Shown here piece by piece: positions 1-6,858 of a DNA stretch of 23,703 nucleotides. The stretch is from Chloroflexota bacterium. GTDB taxonomy: Bacteria > Chloroflexota > Anaerolineae > J102. The notes under the pieces are model-generated. The model was not told the DNA's origin. It worked only from the letters and a program-made list of their open reading frames with translations, and did no database searches. The stretch is taken from assembly GCA_003353825.1 (NCBI GenBank), contig PIVW01000026.1, positions 1 to 23,703 of the forward strand, read 5' to 3'. A program made the translations under genes and the position numbers. Positions within the stretch are counted from its first letter, which is position 1. Every line of letters starts with the position of its first letter.

Positions 1-118
1 GGTGTTGGGTGTTGGGTGTTGGGTGTTGGGTGTTGGGTGTTGGGTGTTGGGTGTTGGGTGTCAGGTGTCAGGTGTCAGGTGTCGGGTGTCGGGTGTCGGG
101 TGTCGGGTGTCAGGTGTA
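1..118. repeat. Heptamer tandem array, left flank (runs off the window edge)
   Basis: Sixteen uninterrupted 7-bp units plus a partial one. The first eight are GGTGTTG, followed by a mix of GGTGTCA and GGTGTCG. Read on the plus strand the phase is TGTTGGG / TGTCAGG / TGTCGGG. The array touches the stop codon (119-121) of the four-helix-bundle gene and continues beyond the window start, so its full length is unknown. The regular GGG runs in the first half could form a G-quadruplex. This is a direct reading of the sequence. Confidence 0.97.
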
Positions 119-487
119 TCAGGTCTTCTTCAGAAGAGAATGGCGGAATGCTCCGGAGAGCCCTTTGACTTTCTTGGCCTGTGCATAAATGTTATCAAAT
201 GTGTCCTGATCAATATAGCTAACATCCAACGCCACATAAAGCAAGGATTGAACTTCGACAGCCGATCTGCGGGATATCTCGAGAAATCTAGCAAATTCCT
301 TGCCCGAGTCGCAGTCAAAACCTTCAGCGATGTTGGTCATTGCTGATACGGCCGCACGCTGTATCTGATTACGTAAACCGAAATCTCGGGCCATCGCTCC
401 AGTCGAGGTCAGTGCATAAATATACTGCGTTAAGATTCGCGCTTCCTGCCAGGCTCGAATATCCTCAAAGCGTTCAATATAAGTCAT
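119..487 (-). CDS. Four-helix-bundle protein, S23/IVP family
   Basis: A 122-residue protein of the family found in 23S rRNA intervening sequences and related to the Avd accessory protein of diversity-generating retroelements. Family hallmarks are visible: an N-terminal FEDIRAWQEAR stretch (about residues 7-17), then LRNQIQRAAVSAMTNIAEG (about 38-56) and the FARFLEISRRSAVEVQSLL helix (about 65-83). Length is normal for the family (about 115-125 aa). The ATG at 487 has GAGGTG five bases upstream. No rRNA gene or reverse transcriptase is nearby, so the ribosomal-IVS and DGR contexts do not apply here. It lies between two heptamer arrays with almost no other DNA, so gene plus arrays look like one unit. 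The molecular function of stand-alone members is not established. Confidence 0.9.
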   Translation of the reverse strand: MTYIERFEDIRAWQEARILTQYIYALTSTGAMARDFGLRNQIQRAAVSAMTNIAEGFDCDSGKEFARFLEISRRSAVEVQSLLYVALDVSYIDQDTFDNIYAQAKKVKGLSGAFRHSLLKKT

Positions 488-510
488 CGCTCACCTCACA
501 AACGAATTTT

Positions 511-662
511 CATGACACATGACACATGACACATGACACATAACACATGACACATAACACATGACACATGACACATAACACATAACACATAACACATGAC
601 ACATGACACATGACACTTGACACTTGACACTTGACACATAACACATAACACTTAACACTTGA
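511..662. repeat. Heptamer tandem array, right flank
   Basis: Twenty-one 7-bp units plus a partial one. Variants on the plus strand are CATGACA, CATAACA, CTTGACA and CTTAACA. On the minus strand they read TGTCATG, TGTTATG, TGTCAAG and TGTTAAG. This shares the TGTYRNG pattern of the left array, but on the opposite strand, so the two arrays are inverted relative to each other around the four-helix-bundle gene. It begins 23 bp upstream of that gene's start and ends 2 bp before the ilvC stop codon, leaving no room for a normal ilvC terminator. Confidence 0.97.
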
Positions 663-664
663 TC

Positions 665-1666
665 TCAAACATCAACCGGATTCAACCACGGCATCATATG
701 CCGCAAATCCTTACCGACCTGCTCGATCTGCAGATCGCGTTCTTCGGCGCGGCGAGTGTTGAAATTGGGCCGACCATTGGCGTTTTCGTCGATCCATTCC
801 TCGGCATAAGCGCCGGACTGGATGTCATCGAGTAGTTCACGCATTGTCGCTCGGGTCTCTTCGGTAATAATGCGCCGTCCGGCATGGTAGTCGCCATATT
901 CGGCTGTGTCGCTGATACTATAACGCATATATCCCAGACCACCCTGGTATAAGAGATCGACAATGAGCTTGAGTTCGTGCATGCATTCGAAGTAGGCGAC
1001 TTCCGGCTGGTAACCGGCATCGACCAGAGTCTGGAAACCGGCTTTGACCAGCTCACTGACACCACCGCACAATACCGCCTGCTCTCCGAAGAGATCGGTT
1101 TCGGTTTCCTCTTTGAAGGTGGTGACAATGGCGCCGGCGCGGGTGCAGCCGATGCCTTTAGCGTAAGCCAACACATCTTGCCAGGCGTGGCCGCTGGCAT
1201 CTTGATAGACAGCCACGACTGCGGGTGTGCCTGTGCCCTCGACGAACAATTCCCGTACACGGTGACCTGGCGCTTTAGGGGCGACCATGCTCACATCTAT
1301 AAAGTCGGGGGGGATGATCTGGCCAAAGCGTATATTGAATCCGTGCCCGAACATCAACGTATCCCCAGGCCTCAGATTTGGCTCGATGCTCTCTTTGTAG
1401 ACAGTTGCTTGTTTGGTGTCGGGGATGAGCACCATAATGCACTCGGCTTCTTCGCAAGCCTGGGCTGTAGAAACGACGCGCAGCCCTGCAGCCTCGGCTT
1501 TCTCCCAAGAATTGGAGCCTTTATATAATCCCACACGAACGTCCATACCACTGTCCTGCAAACTCAGAGCATGGGCGTGTCCCTGGCTGCCATAACCGAG
1601 CACGGCGATTTTACGCCCCGCAAGATTCTTGAAGTCTGCGTCATTGTCATAATAAAGCGTTGCCAC
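665..1666 (-). CDS. ilvC: Ketol-acid reductoisomerase, class I (short form)
   Basis: Cytosolic NAD(P)H- and Mg-dependent enzyme that isomerises and reduces acetolactate and acetohydroxybutyrate, the second common step of valine, leucine and isoleucine synthesis. It has 333 residues, normal for the short class. The Rossmann motif GYGSQG lies at 24-29. Visible catalytic residues are H108 (GHGF), K131, D191 and E195 (DLFGEQ), and E227 and E231 (FECMHELK). The cofactor loop after beta-2 is LYKGSNSW; it keeps serines and has no acidic residue, which suggests NADPH (inference), although the usual loop arginine is Tyr. Translation starts at GTG 1666, with GGAGGA 12 bases upstream. It is last in the ilvBNC order, 170 bp after ilvN. 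No terminator is seen before the heptamer array. Confidence 0.97.
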   Translation of the reverse strand: MATLYYDNDADFKNLAGRKIAVLGYGSQGHAHALSLQDSGMDVRVGLYKGSNSWEKAEAAGLRVVSTAQACEEAECIMVLIPDTKQATVYKESIEPNLRPGDTLMFGHGFNIRFGQIIPPDFIDVSMVAPKAPGHRVRELFVEGTGTPAVVAVYQDASGHAWQDVLAYAKGIGCTRAGAIVTTFKEETETDLFGEQAVLCGGVSELVKAGFQTLVDAGYQPEVAYFECMHELKLIVDLLYQGGLGYMRYSISDTAEYGDYHAGRRIITEETRATMRELLDDIQSGAYAEEWIDENANGRPNFNTRRAEERDLQIEQVGKDLRHMMPWLNPVDV

Positions 1667-1716
1667 AATGTTGGTAGTTCCTCCAAAATGAGTTTGATTG
1701 GTTTCAGATAATCGGT

Positions 1717-1810
1717 AAACCAGTAGACCAGGAAACCGGTAAACCAGGAAATCAGGCGGATTGAGCAGATTTGCCCGCTCGACAGGCCAATCCCGGTCTA
1801 CGGGTCTACG
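1717..1810. repeat. Short direct repeats in the ilvN-ilvC spacer
   Basis: Two adjacent 16-bp units (1717-1732 and 1733-1748, AAACC[AG]GTA[GA]ACCAGG pattern, 14 of 16 identical) and, further on, two tandem copies of GGTCTACG (1795-1802, 1803-1810). They lie in the 170-bp gap between ilvN and ilvC. I see no convincing promoter or terminator there, so ilvC probably depends on readthrough from ilvBN. No function is claimed for the repeats. Confidence 0.75.
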
Positions 1811-1836
1811 GATACCTGCTGAACTTCCAGAATTGC

Positions 1837-2400
1837 CTATAGAGCCGTTCTGCGCTTGCGTTTGCCATTGCCGTTGCCGTTGCGGCCGGCATGTCCTCTA
1901 GTCATGGCGATGGCGCCGGTACGAACCATCTCCAGTATCGTGTAATTACTCAGTAACTCGATCAGACTCTCGATCTGCCCGGTACTGCCAACACCCTGGA
2001 CAACCACGGCGTCGATACTGACATCCACGATACGAGCGCGGTAGATGTCTACGATCTGCATGATTTCGCTGCGCGTCTGACCATCTACCTTCACTCGTGC
2101 CAGCACCATCTCGCGCTTGATAGCACGGCGCTCGGTGATATTTTCGACACGTGTGACATTGACCAGCTTGTACAGTTGCTTGATGGCCTGATCCACCATA
2201 CGATCATCGCCATCGACGACAAAAGTCAGGCGGCTGATCCCTGGCATCTCGCTATGTCCAACCGTCAGGCTTTCGATATTGAAATTACGCCGTCGAAACA
2301 AGCCCACTACGCGATTCAGGACACCCGGCTTATCTTCCAGCCAGGCAATCACCGTATGAGCACGGTGTCCATTTGTGCTTTCCGGGTAATCGTACAACAT
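1837..2400 (-). CDS. ilvN: Acetolactate synthase small (regulatory) subunit
   Basis: A 187-residue regulatory subunit of acetohydroxyacid synthase. It raises activity of the catalytic subunit and gives feedback inhibition, usually by valine. The N-terminal ACT domain (about residues 14-85) shows [21 protein letters not shown] and NIESLTVG, the usual effector-binding signature; the C-terminal domain covers about 90-168. The last 18 residues are a Gly/Asn/Lys/Arg-rich tail that looks like a lineage-specific extension. Start ATG 2400 has AGGAGG eight bases upstream. The ribosome-binding site lies almost on the ilvB stop codon (gap 14 bp), which supports translational coupling. Confidence 0.96.
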   Translation of the reverse strand: MLYDYPESTNGHRAHTVIAWLEDKPGVLNRVVGLFRRRNFNIESLTVGHSEMPGISRLTFVVDGDDRMVDQAIKQLYKLVNVTRVENITERRAIKREMVLARVKVDGQTRSEIMQIVDIYRARIVDVSIDAVVVQGVGSTGQIESLIELLSNYTILEMVRTGAIAMTRGHAGRNGNGNGKRKRRTAL

Positions 2401-2414
2401 ATTAAATTCCTCCT

Positions 2415-4130
2415 CTACCAGACGGGGGTTACACCGCTGGGGCCCTGCACTATCTTGGGGCGGCGGATGAGGTCGCCGACAGCAGCGCCGGGTGCGACCA
2501 TCGGATAGACGTTGACTTCTTCTTTGACACGAAAATCGATGAGATAAGGGCCATCGTAGGCATTGGCTTCGTCAAGAGCATCGATCACGTCTGCCTTGTT
2601 TTCGACACGGCGGGCGGCAATGCCATAAGCGTCGGCCAATTTCACAAAATCTGGGCTGAGCATGGGTGTGCCCATGTAGCGTTTCTCGTAAAAGAGCTGT
2701 TGCCACTGGCGCACCATACCGAGGAAGCCGTTGTTGATGATGGCGATCTTGACGGGTAGATTCTCTTGTTGCACGGTTGCCAGTTCCTGCAGGGTCATCT
2801 GAAAACTGCCGTCACCGGCGACCATCCACACCAGGCTCTGGGGAGAGGCCATCTGGGCGCCGATAGCTGCCGGTAAAGAGAAACCCATGGTACCGAGGCC
2901 ACCAGAGGTCAACAATTGGCGAGGCTGACCGTGTAGAAAATATTGGGCTTCCCACATCTGATGCTGTCCCACATCGGTGACGACAATGCATTTGCCGCCG
3001 GTCGAGTGCCAGAGTTGGCGCATGACATAGGGGGGTATCAGTTCATCGATCTCCGCCTCTAAAATGCAGCGTTCTTTCCCTTCTTTTCGCCAGACGTTGA
3101 TCTCTTGTAGCCATTCTACATGTCGCGCCGAATCGACCTTGGCCAGCAGAGCTTGCAGACTTTCCTTTGCGTCTCCGATCAGAGCGATGTCAGGTTTGAC
3201 GTTTTTACCGACCTCGGCCGGGTCCATCTCCAGATGGATAACTTTGGCCTTGCGTGCAAATTCGTCCAGATTGCCGGTTACCCTATCATCAAAGCGCATG
3301 CCGATAGCTATGAGGACATCACATTCCTGAATGGCTAAATTGGTATGCGCTTCGCCATGCATGCCGCACATACCCAAGGCCAGTGGGTGTGTCTCGGGGA
3401 TATCACCTAACCCCAGCAATGTCGTTGTGACCGGAATTTCGGCTCTCTCGATGAGTTGCCTCAACTCCTGCACGGCGTTCCCCATCTGCACGCCGTGACC
3501 GGCGAGGATCAAGGGTTTCTTGGCGGCGTTGATCATCGCTGCGGCCTGCTCGATATCCTGCTCGTCCAGCCCAAACCAGGGATTATACCCGGGCAGTGAA
3601 ACTTCATCTGCATAATCGAAATCGGTGCTGTCGTTTTGTACATCCTTGCAGATGTCGATCAACACCGGTCCCGGTCGGCCCTCACGGGCGATAAAAAAGG
3701 CTTCTTTCATCACCTGCGGCAATTCTGCCACATCTGTCACCAGGTAATTGTGTTTGGTCACCGGTTGTGTCACACCGGTCACATCGGTTTCTTGAAAGGC
3801 GTCGTTGCCCAGCATGGTGGTGGGTACCTGGCCGGTTACAGCAATCATTGGTATCGAATCCATCATGGCATTAGCCAGCCCTGTAACCAGATTAGTGGCT
3901 GCCGGCCCAGAGGTGACCACACAGACACCTACATCACCGGTGACACGGGCATAGCCATCGGCCATATGAGCCGCAGCTTGCTCGTGCCGTACCAGTACAT
4001 GGTGGATTTCAGGACACTGCGATAAGGCATCGTAAATCGGAAGATTAGCGCCACCGGGCATGCCAAAGACGGTCGTAACGCCTTCCCGGATCATGGCTTC
4101 CCAGATGATCTGGGCTCCAGTACGTTTCAT
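2415..4130 (-). CDS. ilvB: Acetolactate synthase large (catalytic) subunit
   Basis: A 571-residue ThDP-dependent enzyme. It condenses two pyruvates to acetolactate, or pyruvate with 2-ketobutyrate to acetohydroxybutyrate, the first common step of branched-chain amino acid synthesis. Domain order is ThDP-PYR (about 1-165), central FAD-binding domain (about 190-330) and ThDP-PP (about 370-555). The catalytic glutamate is E50 in [16 protein letters not shown]. The Mg/ThDP motif is GDGS at 439-442 (D440) with N467 in IINNGF. Start ATG 4130 has a TAGGA-type site about 8-12 bases upstream. It is first in the ilvBNC unit, and the 340-base leader in front of it carries attenuation signals. Full length, with no defects seen. 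Confidence 0.97.
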   Translation of the reverse strand: MKRTGAQIIWEAMIREGVTTVFGMPGGANLPIYDALSQCPEIHHVLVRHEQAAAHMADGYARVTGDVGVCVVTSGPAATNLVTGLANAMMDSIPMIAVTGQVPTTMLGNDAFQETDVTGVTQPVTKHNYLVTDVAELPQVMKEAFFIAREGRPGPVLIDICKDVQNDSTDFDYADEVSLPGYNPWFGLDEQDIEQAAAMINAAKKPLILAGHGVQMGNAVQELRQLIERAEIPVTTTLLGLGDIPETHPLALGMCGMHGEAHTNLAIQECDVLIAIGMRFDDRVTGNLDEFARKAKVIHLEMDPAEVGKNVKPDIALIGDAKESLQALLAKVDSARHVEWLQEINVWRKEGKERCILEAEIDELIPPYVMRQLWHSTGGKCIVVTDVGQHQMWEAQYFLHGQPRQLLTSGGLGTMGFSLPAAIGAQMASPQSLVWMVAGDGSFQMTLQELATVQQENLPVKIAIINNGFLGMVRQWQQLFYEKRYMGTPMLSPDFVKLADAYGIAARRVENKADVIDALDEANAYDGPYLIDFRVKEEVNVYPMVAPGAAVGDLIRRPKIVQGPSGVTPVW

Positions 4131-4176
4131 GAGTGGATATCCTAAATATGGGAGAGAATAAGGGAATTAAAACTGC

Positions 4177-4223
4177 AAAAAAGCCTCCGGGGCACGGCAA
4201 CTGCTGCTCGTGTTTTGGAGGCT
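4177..4223 (-). terminator. Second intrinsic terminator in the ilv leader (T2)
   Basis: On the minus strand AGCCTCC (4223-4217) pairs perfectly with GGAGGCT (4188-4182) and is followed by a run of T (4182-4177). The loop holds its own stem, CACG/CGTG extended by GCA/TGC around one bulged A. It lies about 46 bp upstream of the ilvB start, so polymerase must pass it to reach ilvB. Its 5' arm can instead pair over 7 bp (one G-U) with the 3' arm of T1 (4273-4267). Confidence 0.85.
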
Positions 4224-4241
4224 ACGCTGCCTGCATAGGGT

Positions 4242-4260
4242 TGCCCAATTTAGATGGGCA
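4242..4260 (-). other. Small spacer hairpin between the two leader terminators
   Basis: TGCCCA (4260-4255) and TGGGCA (4247-4242) form a perfect 6-bp stem with a 7-base loop on the minus-strand transcript. It sits between T1 and T2 and would shorten the distance between the T1 3' arm and the T2 5' arm. It has no T tract, so it is not a terminator. The structural role is inferred. Confidence 0.6.
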
Positions 4261-4261
4261 T

Positions 4262-4292
4262 AAAAAAGCCCCCCTTCCGGTTGGAAGAGGGG
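4262..4292 (-). terminator. First intrinsic terminator (attenuator T1) of ilvBNC
   Basis: On the minus strand CCCCTCTTCC (4292-4283) pairs with GGAAGGGGGG (4278-4269) over ten base pairs with one G-U. The loop is AACC, followed by C and six T (4267-4262), a textbook Rho-independent terminator. Its 5' arm is also complementary to the upstream segment 4352-4337 inside the leader-peptide ORF: 11 Watson-Crick pairs, then G-U, one mismatch and 3 G-C. Termination and antitermination structures are therefore mutually exclusive. Confidence 0.92.
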
Positions 4293-4322
4293 CGACATTA
4301 TCACTTCGTCGGGGTGGTCGCC
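4291..4322 (-). other. Alternative leader stem (GGCGAC/GTCGCC)
   Basis: GGCGAC (4322-4317), just after the leader-peptide stop codon, is exactly complementary to GTCGCC (4296-4291) on the minus-strand RNA. The 3' arm overlaps the first two bases of the T1 5' arm. This stem could act as a pause hairpin, or as a secondary competitor when the leader ribosome stalls. The role is inferred; the pairing is read from sequence. Confidence 0.5.
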
Positions 4323-4325
4323 TAC

Positions 4326-4433
4326 TTAGCTACTCACCCGCCTTCCAACCGGCATCGGCTCCTGGCCTAGAATAAGAACCAGAAGCTCAATAACGATAAC
4401 AATAAGAAAGAAGGATAAGCTAAAATCGATCAT
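4326..4433 (-). CDS. ilvBNC leader peptide, Ile/Leu/Val-rich (attenuator peptide)
   Basis: A 35-codon ORF missed by usual length cut-offs. It starts at ATG 4433 and stops with TAA 4328-4326. Residues 10-22 read LIVIVIELLVLIL, so 12 of 13 codons specify the three end products of the pathway. Ribosome stalling on these codons would report branched-chain aminoacyl-tRNA shortage, as in the enterobacterial ilv leader peptides. Codons 28-33 form the antiterminator arm that competes with terminator T1. The start codon is about 35 bases after the predicted transcription start. No strong Shine-Dalgarno is seen; an in-frame GTG five codons upstream (4448) would add two more Val codons. The peptide itself probably has no function beyond being translated. 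Confidence 0.88.
   Translation of the reverse strand: MIDFSLSFFLIVIVIELLVLILGQEPMPVGRRVSS
4337..4352 (-). promoter_or_regulatory. Antiterminator 5' arm of the ilv attenuator
   Basis: Minus-strand CCGGTTGGAAGGCGGG, located in leader-peptide codons 28-33, pairs with 4292-4277, the 5' arm and loop of T1. A ribosome stalled at or before Leu22 leaves this arm free, so the antiterminator forms and ilvBNC is transcribed. A ribosome that reaches the stop codon covers it, so T1 forms and transcription ends. The first base of the arm lies 15 bases beyond the last Leu codon, which suits the footprint of a stalled ribosome. Confidence 0.85.
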
Positions 4434-4475
4434 AGTCGTGACAACCACATAATGGTTTACCTATATTGGGTCGGC

Positions 4476-4504
4476 AGTATAGCGCCGCTTTTCGATAATG
4501 TCAA
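4476..4504 (-). promoter_or_regulatory. Housekeeping sigma promoter of the ilvBNC operon
   Basis: On the minus strand TTGACA (4504-4499) and TATACT (4481-4476) are separated by exactly 17 bp. The -35 is perfect and the -10 matches five of six. Predicted transcription start is A4471 or A4467, giving a leader of about 340 bases that contains the leader peptide and both terminators. Confidence 0.88.
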
Positions 4505-4726
4505 ATTGTGATTTTGTTAGTGACAATGTAAATCCAGCGTAACTTATTCTGCGGATCATCGTCTTAATCTTTAGGCAAGAGCAAAGGTCGTGGGATTTTA
4601 GGATCTCGCTTAGCGGTCTGGCTCTTCCTGTCAACATCCAACTCTATCTAGAGTTGTTCAATTGTTTCTGGTTTCGGCAAATGAACTGGTAGCATGTCGT
4701 TTGCCAACCGAGGAGGAGTATGTTTT
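4505..4726. other. Divergent control region between the ilv promoter and the secreted-protein genes
   Basis: About 220 bp between the ilv promoter (minus) and the first cohesin/dockerin gene (plus). The clearest element is the perfect inverted repeat at 4639-4656. I could not find a convincing -35/-10 pair for the plus-strand gene. A strong ribosome-binding site AGGAGG (4711-4716) precedes its chosen start. No tRNA or small RNA was recognised. Confidence 0.6.
4639..4656. promoter_or_regulatory. Perfect 18-bp palindrome, operator-like
   Basis: CAACTCTA-TC-TAGAGTTG: two 8-bp arms that are exact inverted repeats with a 2-bp spacer. It lies 71 bp upstream of the cohesin/dockerin gene start. The size and symmetry fit the binding site of a dimeric helix-turn-helix repressor. 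No such regulator is encoded in the window, so the partner is unknown. Confidence 0.5.
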
Positions 4727-6754
4727 ATGAAGAAAGCTATGAGAGGCATCCAGCGTAATCGTTCGTCTAGCCTGATAATCATAATAAGCTGCTTGACACT
4801 GGCAGCGTTATTGATTATGCCGGGTGTGGTCAGCCAAACCACCGCATTCAATCCTCTGTCCATACCTTACACATGCCAGGAATTGGTGACAAATGGTGGC
4901 TTCGAAACCAATGCTGCCTGGACACTGACCGTTACTGGCGCAACTGCCAAATATACAACGGCTGAAGCGCATACAGATGCTCGGTCTGTTCGCCTGGGAC
5001 AGTTACCCGCACAGGCATCAACTTTACCGGCGGGGAAACTGGATCGTAACTTAATGGGTGAGATCGCGCCACAGGGTTCAACGTATTCAACAGTTTATCA
5101 GAATATATCCATCCCTAACGGTGCTGATCAAGTCACACTCGATTTTTGGTACAAACCTGGCTCGACGACGAACAATACTAACTGGCAACGAGCGCTACTT
5201 TTAAATAGCAACTACAATAAAATAGCGACTCTTTGGAATGTGTTAGAAGATGGCAGTGTTTGGACAAATAAAGCCATCGATCTAAATAATTGGCGCGGCA
5301 GGACAGTGGTCTTATATTTTGAGGTCTATAACAATACTTCCTCTGGTGGTCGCACCTGGATTCATCTTGATGATGTGAGTGTGCAGTCGTGTATTGGAGC
5401 GAGCCCAACGCCAACTCCCATAGCCACAGATACTCCCACGAATACACCGACCCCGACCGCTACCCCCACCGCTACCCCCACCGCTACCCCTACCAATACA
5501 CCGACCCCGACTGATACACCAACACCTACGGATACGCCCACACCAACGGACACGCCTACCGATACTCCGACCGATACTCCGACTGATACACCAACACCTA
5601 CCAACACACCGACGCCAGCCATCAAGGTGGGTAGTGCCAATGCATCCTTAGGCCCACTGGACATACCGGTCGATATGCTGAATATTGCCAGCCCGGGCAT
5701 CGGTGCAGCGACGCTTGACATCGAATATGATCCCAGTGTTGTCGAGGCCACGGCTTGTAACTTCGTACCAGTAGGCGTCGCGGGCATCTGTAACCCCATC
5801 TACGACAACGACGGGGTTTATCCAGATGTGGTGCGTATTACACTCGCCAGCGCTACCGAGTTGTCCGGAACCGCGCGCCTGGCCGATATAGAATTCGCAC
5901 CCAAGACTTCGACAGCCATCACCAGTTCCCTGATTCTCAAAAACCGGCAGCTGGTCGATCCTGAAGGTAATTCACTCAGAGTCCTCCTGATTTCCGGTTC
6001 GGTGACGATCTCAAATCCACCTCTTGGCGATGTCAGTTGTGACTACATGGTTGATTCTATCGATGCGCTGTTCATCCTGCAATATAACGCCGGTATGAGA
6101 ACACCGAAGAGAACCTGTCCCATCGCTCTAGGTGAACTCAACTATCCAAAATGTAATGTCAATTCGGATAGCCAATGCGACAGTCTCGACGCGCTTCTGA
6201 TCATGCAATGCGACGTTGATATCCCAAATGCCTTCTGTCCCAGGCCGCCTCTGATATCGAGCCAGTCCGCCGGTAGTTACAGTGTGGATTCAGTTCTCAT
6301 CGAACCGGCCACCATTCAGGCATCCATCGAGCGCACGCTCCCAGGTGAAACCCTCACTATTCCCGTCGACATAATCGGGCAAGCGCAGAAACTGAGTGTC
6401 GTTGCCGTAGAAGTACACTACGATCCCACTGTGCTGCGCCTGACCAGCTGCACAGTCGATCCCGAGCACCAGTTTGATGCCAGTTTCTGCAATCCGGACG
6501 ACGAGCATGATGGCAGCCCCCCTGATGTCGCACGTTTCAATGTGCTCTCCATTGAAGGTGTGCAGGGTGATTTGCACGTTGCCGACCTCACATTCGAAGC
6601 AATCGGCGAACAAGGGACACAGAGCGATCTATCCCTACAAGTGGTTACGTTTGCCAGTGTTGACGGTCAGCCGTTAGACTACAACACTCGAGATGGTTTC
6701 GTCGACCTTTCTGGCCTCACTCTCTACCTGCCGCTAACGGTCATCAATAAATGA
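4727..6754 (+). CDS. Secreted cohesin-dockerin-cohesin protein with NGGFE module (scaffold-like)
   Basis: A 675-residue exported protein with no visible enzymatic domain. Order: signal peptide (basic RNRSSS, then hydrophobic core, about 1-40); a beta-rich module bounded by C50 and C222 containing NGGFE and LDDVSV, resembling carbohydrate-binding jelly rolls; a Thr/Pro/Asp linker (about 226-298); cohesin 1 (about 299-430, with [22 protein letters not shown]); a type I dockerin-like pair (about 434-500, [19 protein letters not shown] and [19 protein letters not shown]); cohesin 2 (about 515-655); and a C-terminal LYLPL. ATG 4727 is preferred over an upstream ATG at 4694 because AGGAGG (4711-4716) is 10 bases before it. 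Cohesin and dockerin in one chain could allow head-to-tail assembly. The M28 gene downstream has the same C-terminal plan. Confidence 0.85.
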   Translation: MKKAMRGIQRNRSSSLIIIISCLTLAALLIMPGVVSQTTAFNPLSIPYTCQELVTNGGFETNAAWTLTVTGATAKYTTAEAHTDARSVRLGQLPAQASTLPAGKLDRNLMGEIAPQGSTYSTVYQNISIPNGADQVTLDFWYKPGSTTNNTNWQRALLLNSNYNKIATLWNVLEDGSVWTNKAIDLNNWRGRTVVLYFEVYNNTSSGGRTWIHLDDVSVQSCIGASPTPTPIATDTPTNTPTPTATPTATPTATPTNTPTPTDTPTPTDTPTPTDTPTDTPTDTPTDTPTPTNTPTPAIKVGSANASLGPLDIPVDMLNIASPGIGAATLDIEYDPSVVEATACNFVPVGVAGICNPIYDNDGVYPDVVRITLASATELSGTARLADIEFAPKTSTAITSSLILKNRQLVDPEGNSLRVLLISGSVTISNPPLGDVSCDYMVDSIDALFILQYNAGMRTPKRTCPIALGELNYPKCNVNSDSQCDSLDALLIMQCDVDIPNAFCPRPPLISSQSAGSYSVDSVLIEPATIQASIERTLPGETLTIPVDIIGQAQKLSVVAVEVHYDPTVLRLTSCTVDPEHQFDASFCNPDDEHDGSPPDVARFNVLSIEGVQGDLHVADLTFEAIGEQGTQSDLSLQVVTFASVDGQPLDYNTRDGFVDLSGLTLYLPLTVINK

Positions 6755-6788
6755 CAGCTGCGGTTAAGCACATAGGTTAGTAATCTCT

Positions 6789-6816
6789 GGGGGTGGTCAC
6801 ATGGCCACCCCCATTT
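6789..6816 (+). terminator. Probable terminator after the scaffold-like gene
   Basis: GGGGGTGG (6789-6796) pairs perfectly with CCACCCCC (6805-6812), loop of 8, followed by ATTTGTCT. The stem is very stable but the T tract is poor, so some readthrough into the M28 gene (start at 6859) is likely. Confidence 0.6.
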
Positions 6817-6858
6817 GTCTACTACTGCTTTTCATTCTGAGACAGGAGGTTATCTACG

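Noticed and set aside
119..487. Diversity-generating retroelement suggested by the Avd-like four-helix bundle
   Set aside because: No reverse transcriptase, template repeat or variable repeat is present in the window; stand-alone members of this family are common.
1..662. CRISPR array at the left edge
   Set aside because: Units are 7 bp with no spacers and no cas genes; these are simple tandem heptamers.
977..1528. Plus-strand ORF of 183 codons opposite ilvC
   Set aside because: It lies entirely antisense to a well-conserved ilvC and has no recognisable family features.
4131..4380. T-box riboswitch in front of ilvB
   Set aside because: The conserved T-box sequence (AGGGTGG.ACCGCG type) and specifier-loop layout are absent, while a branched-chain-rich leader ORF and a ribosome-dependent antiterminator explain the leader.
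4694..4726. N-terminal extension MSFANRGGVCF on the scaffold-like protein
   Set aside because: AGGAGG sits at 4711-4716, inside that extension and correctly spaced for ATG 4727, which directly begins a signal peptide.
5362..5799. Minus-strand Gly/Val-repeat ORFs opposite the Thr/Pro linkers (also at 9129-9443, 13236-13778, 8220-8462)
   Set aside because: They are the antisense reading of ACN-CCN repeats, which always yields Gly-Val runs; no start signals or conserved domains.
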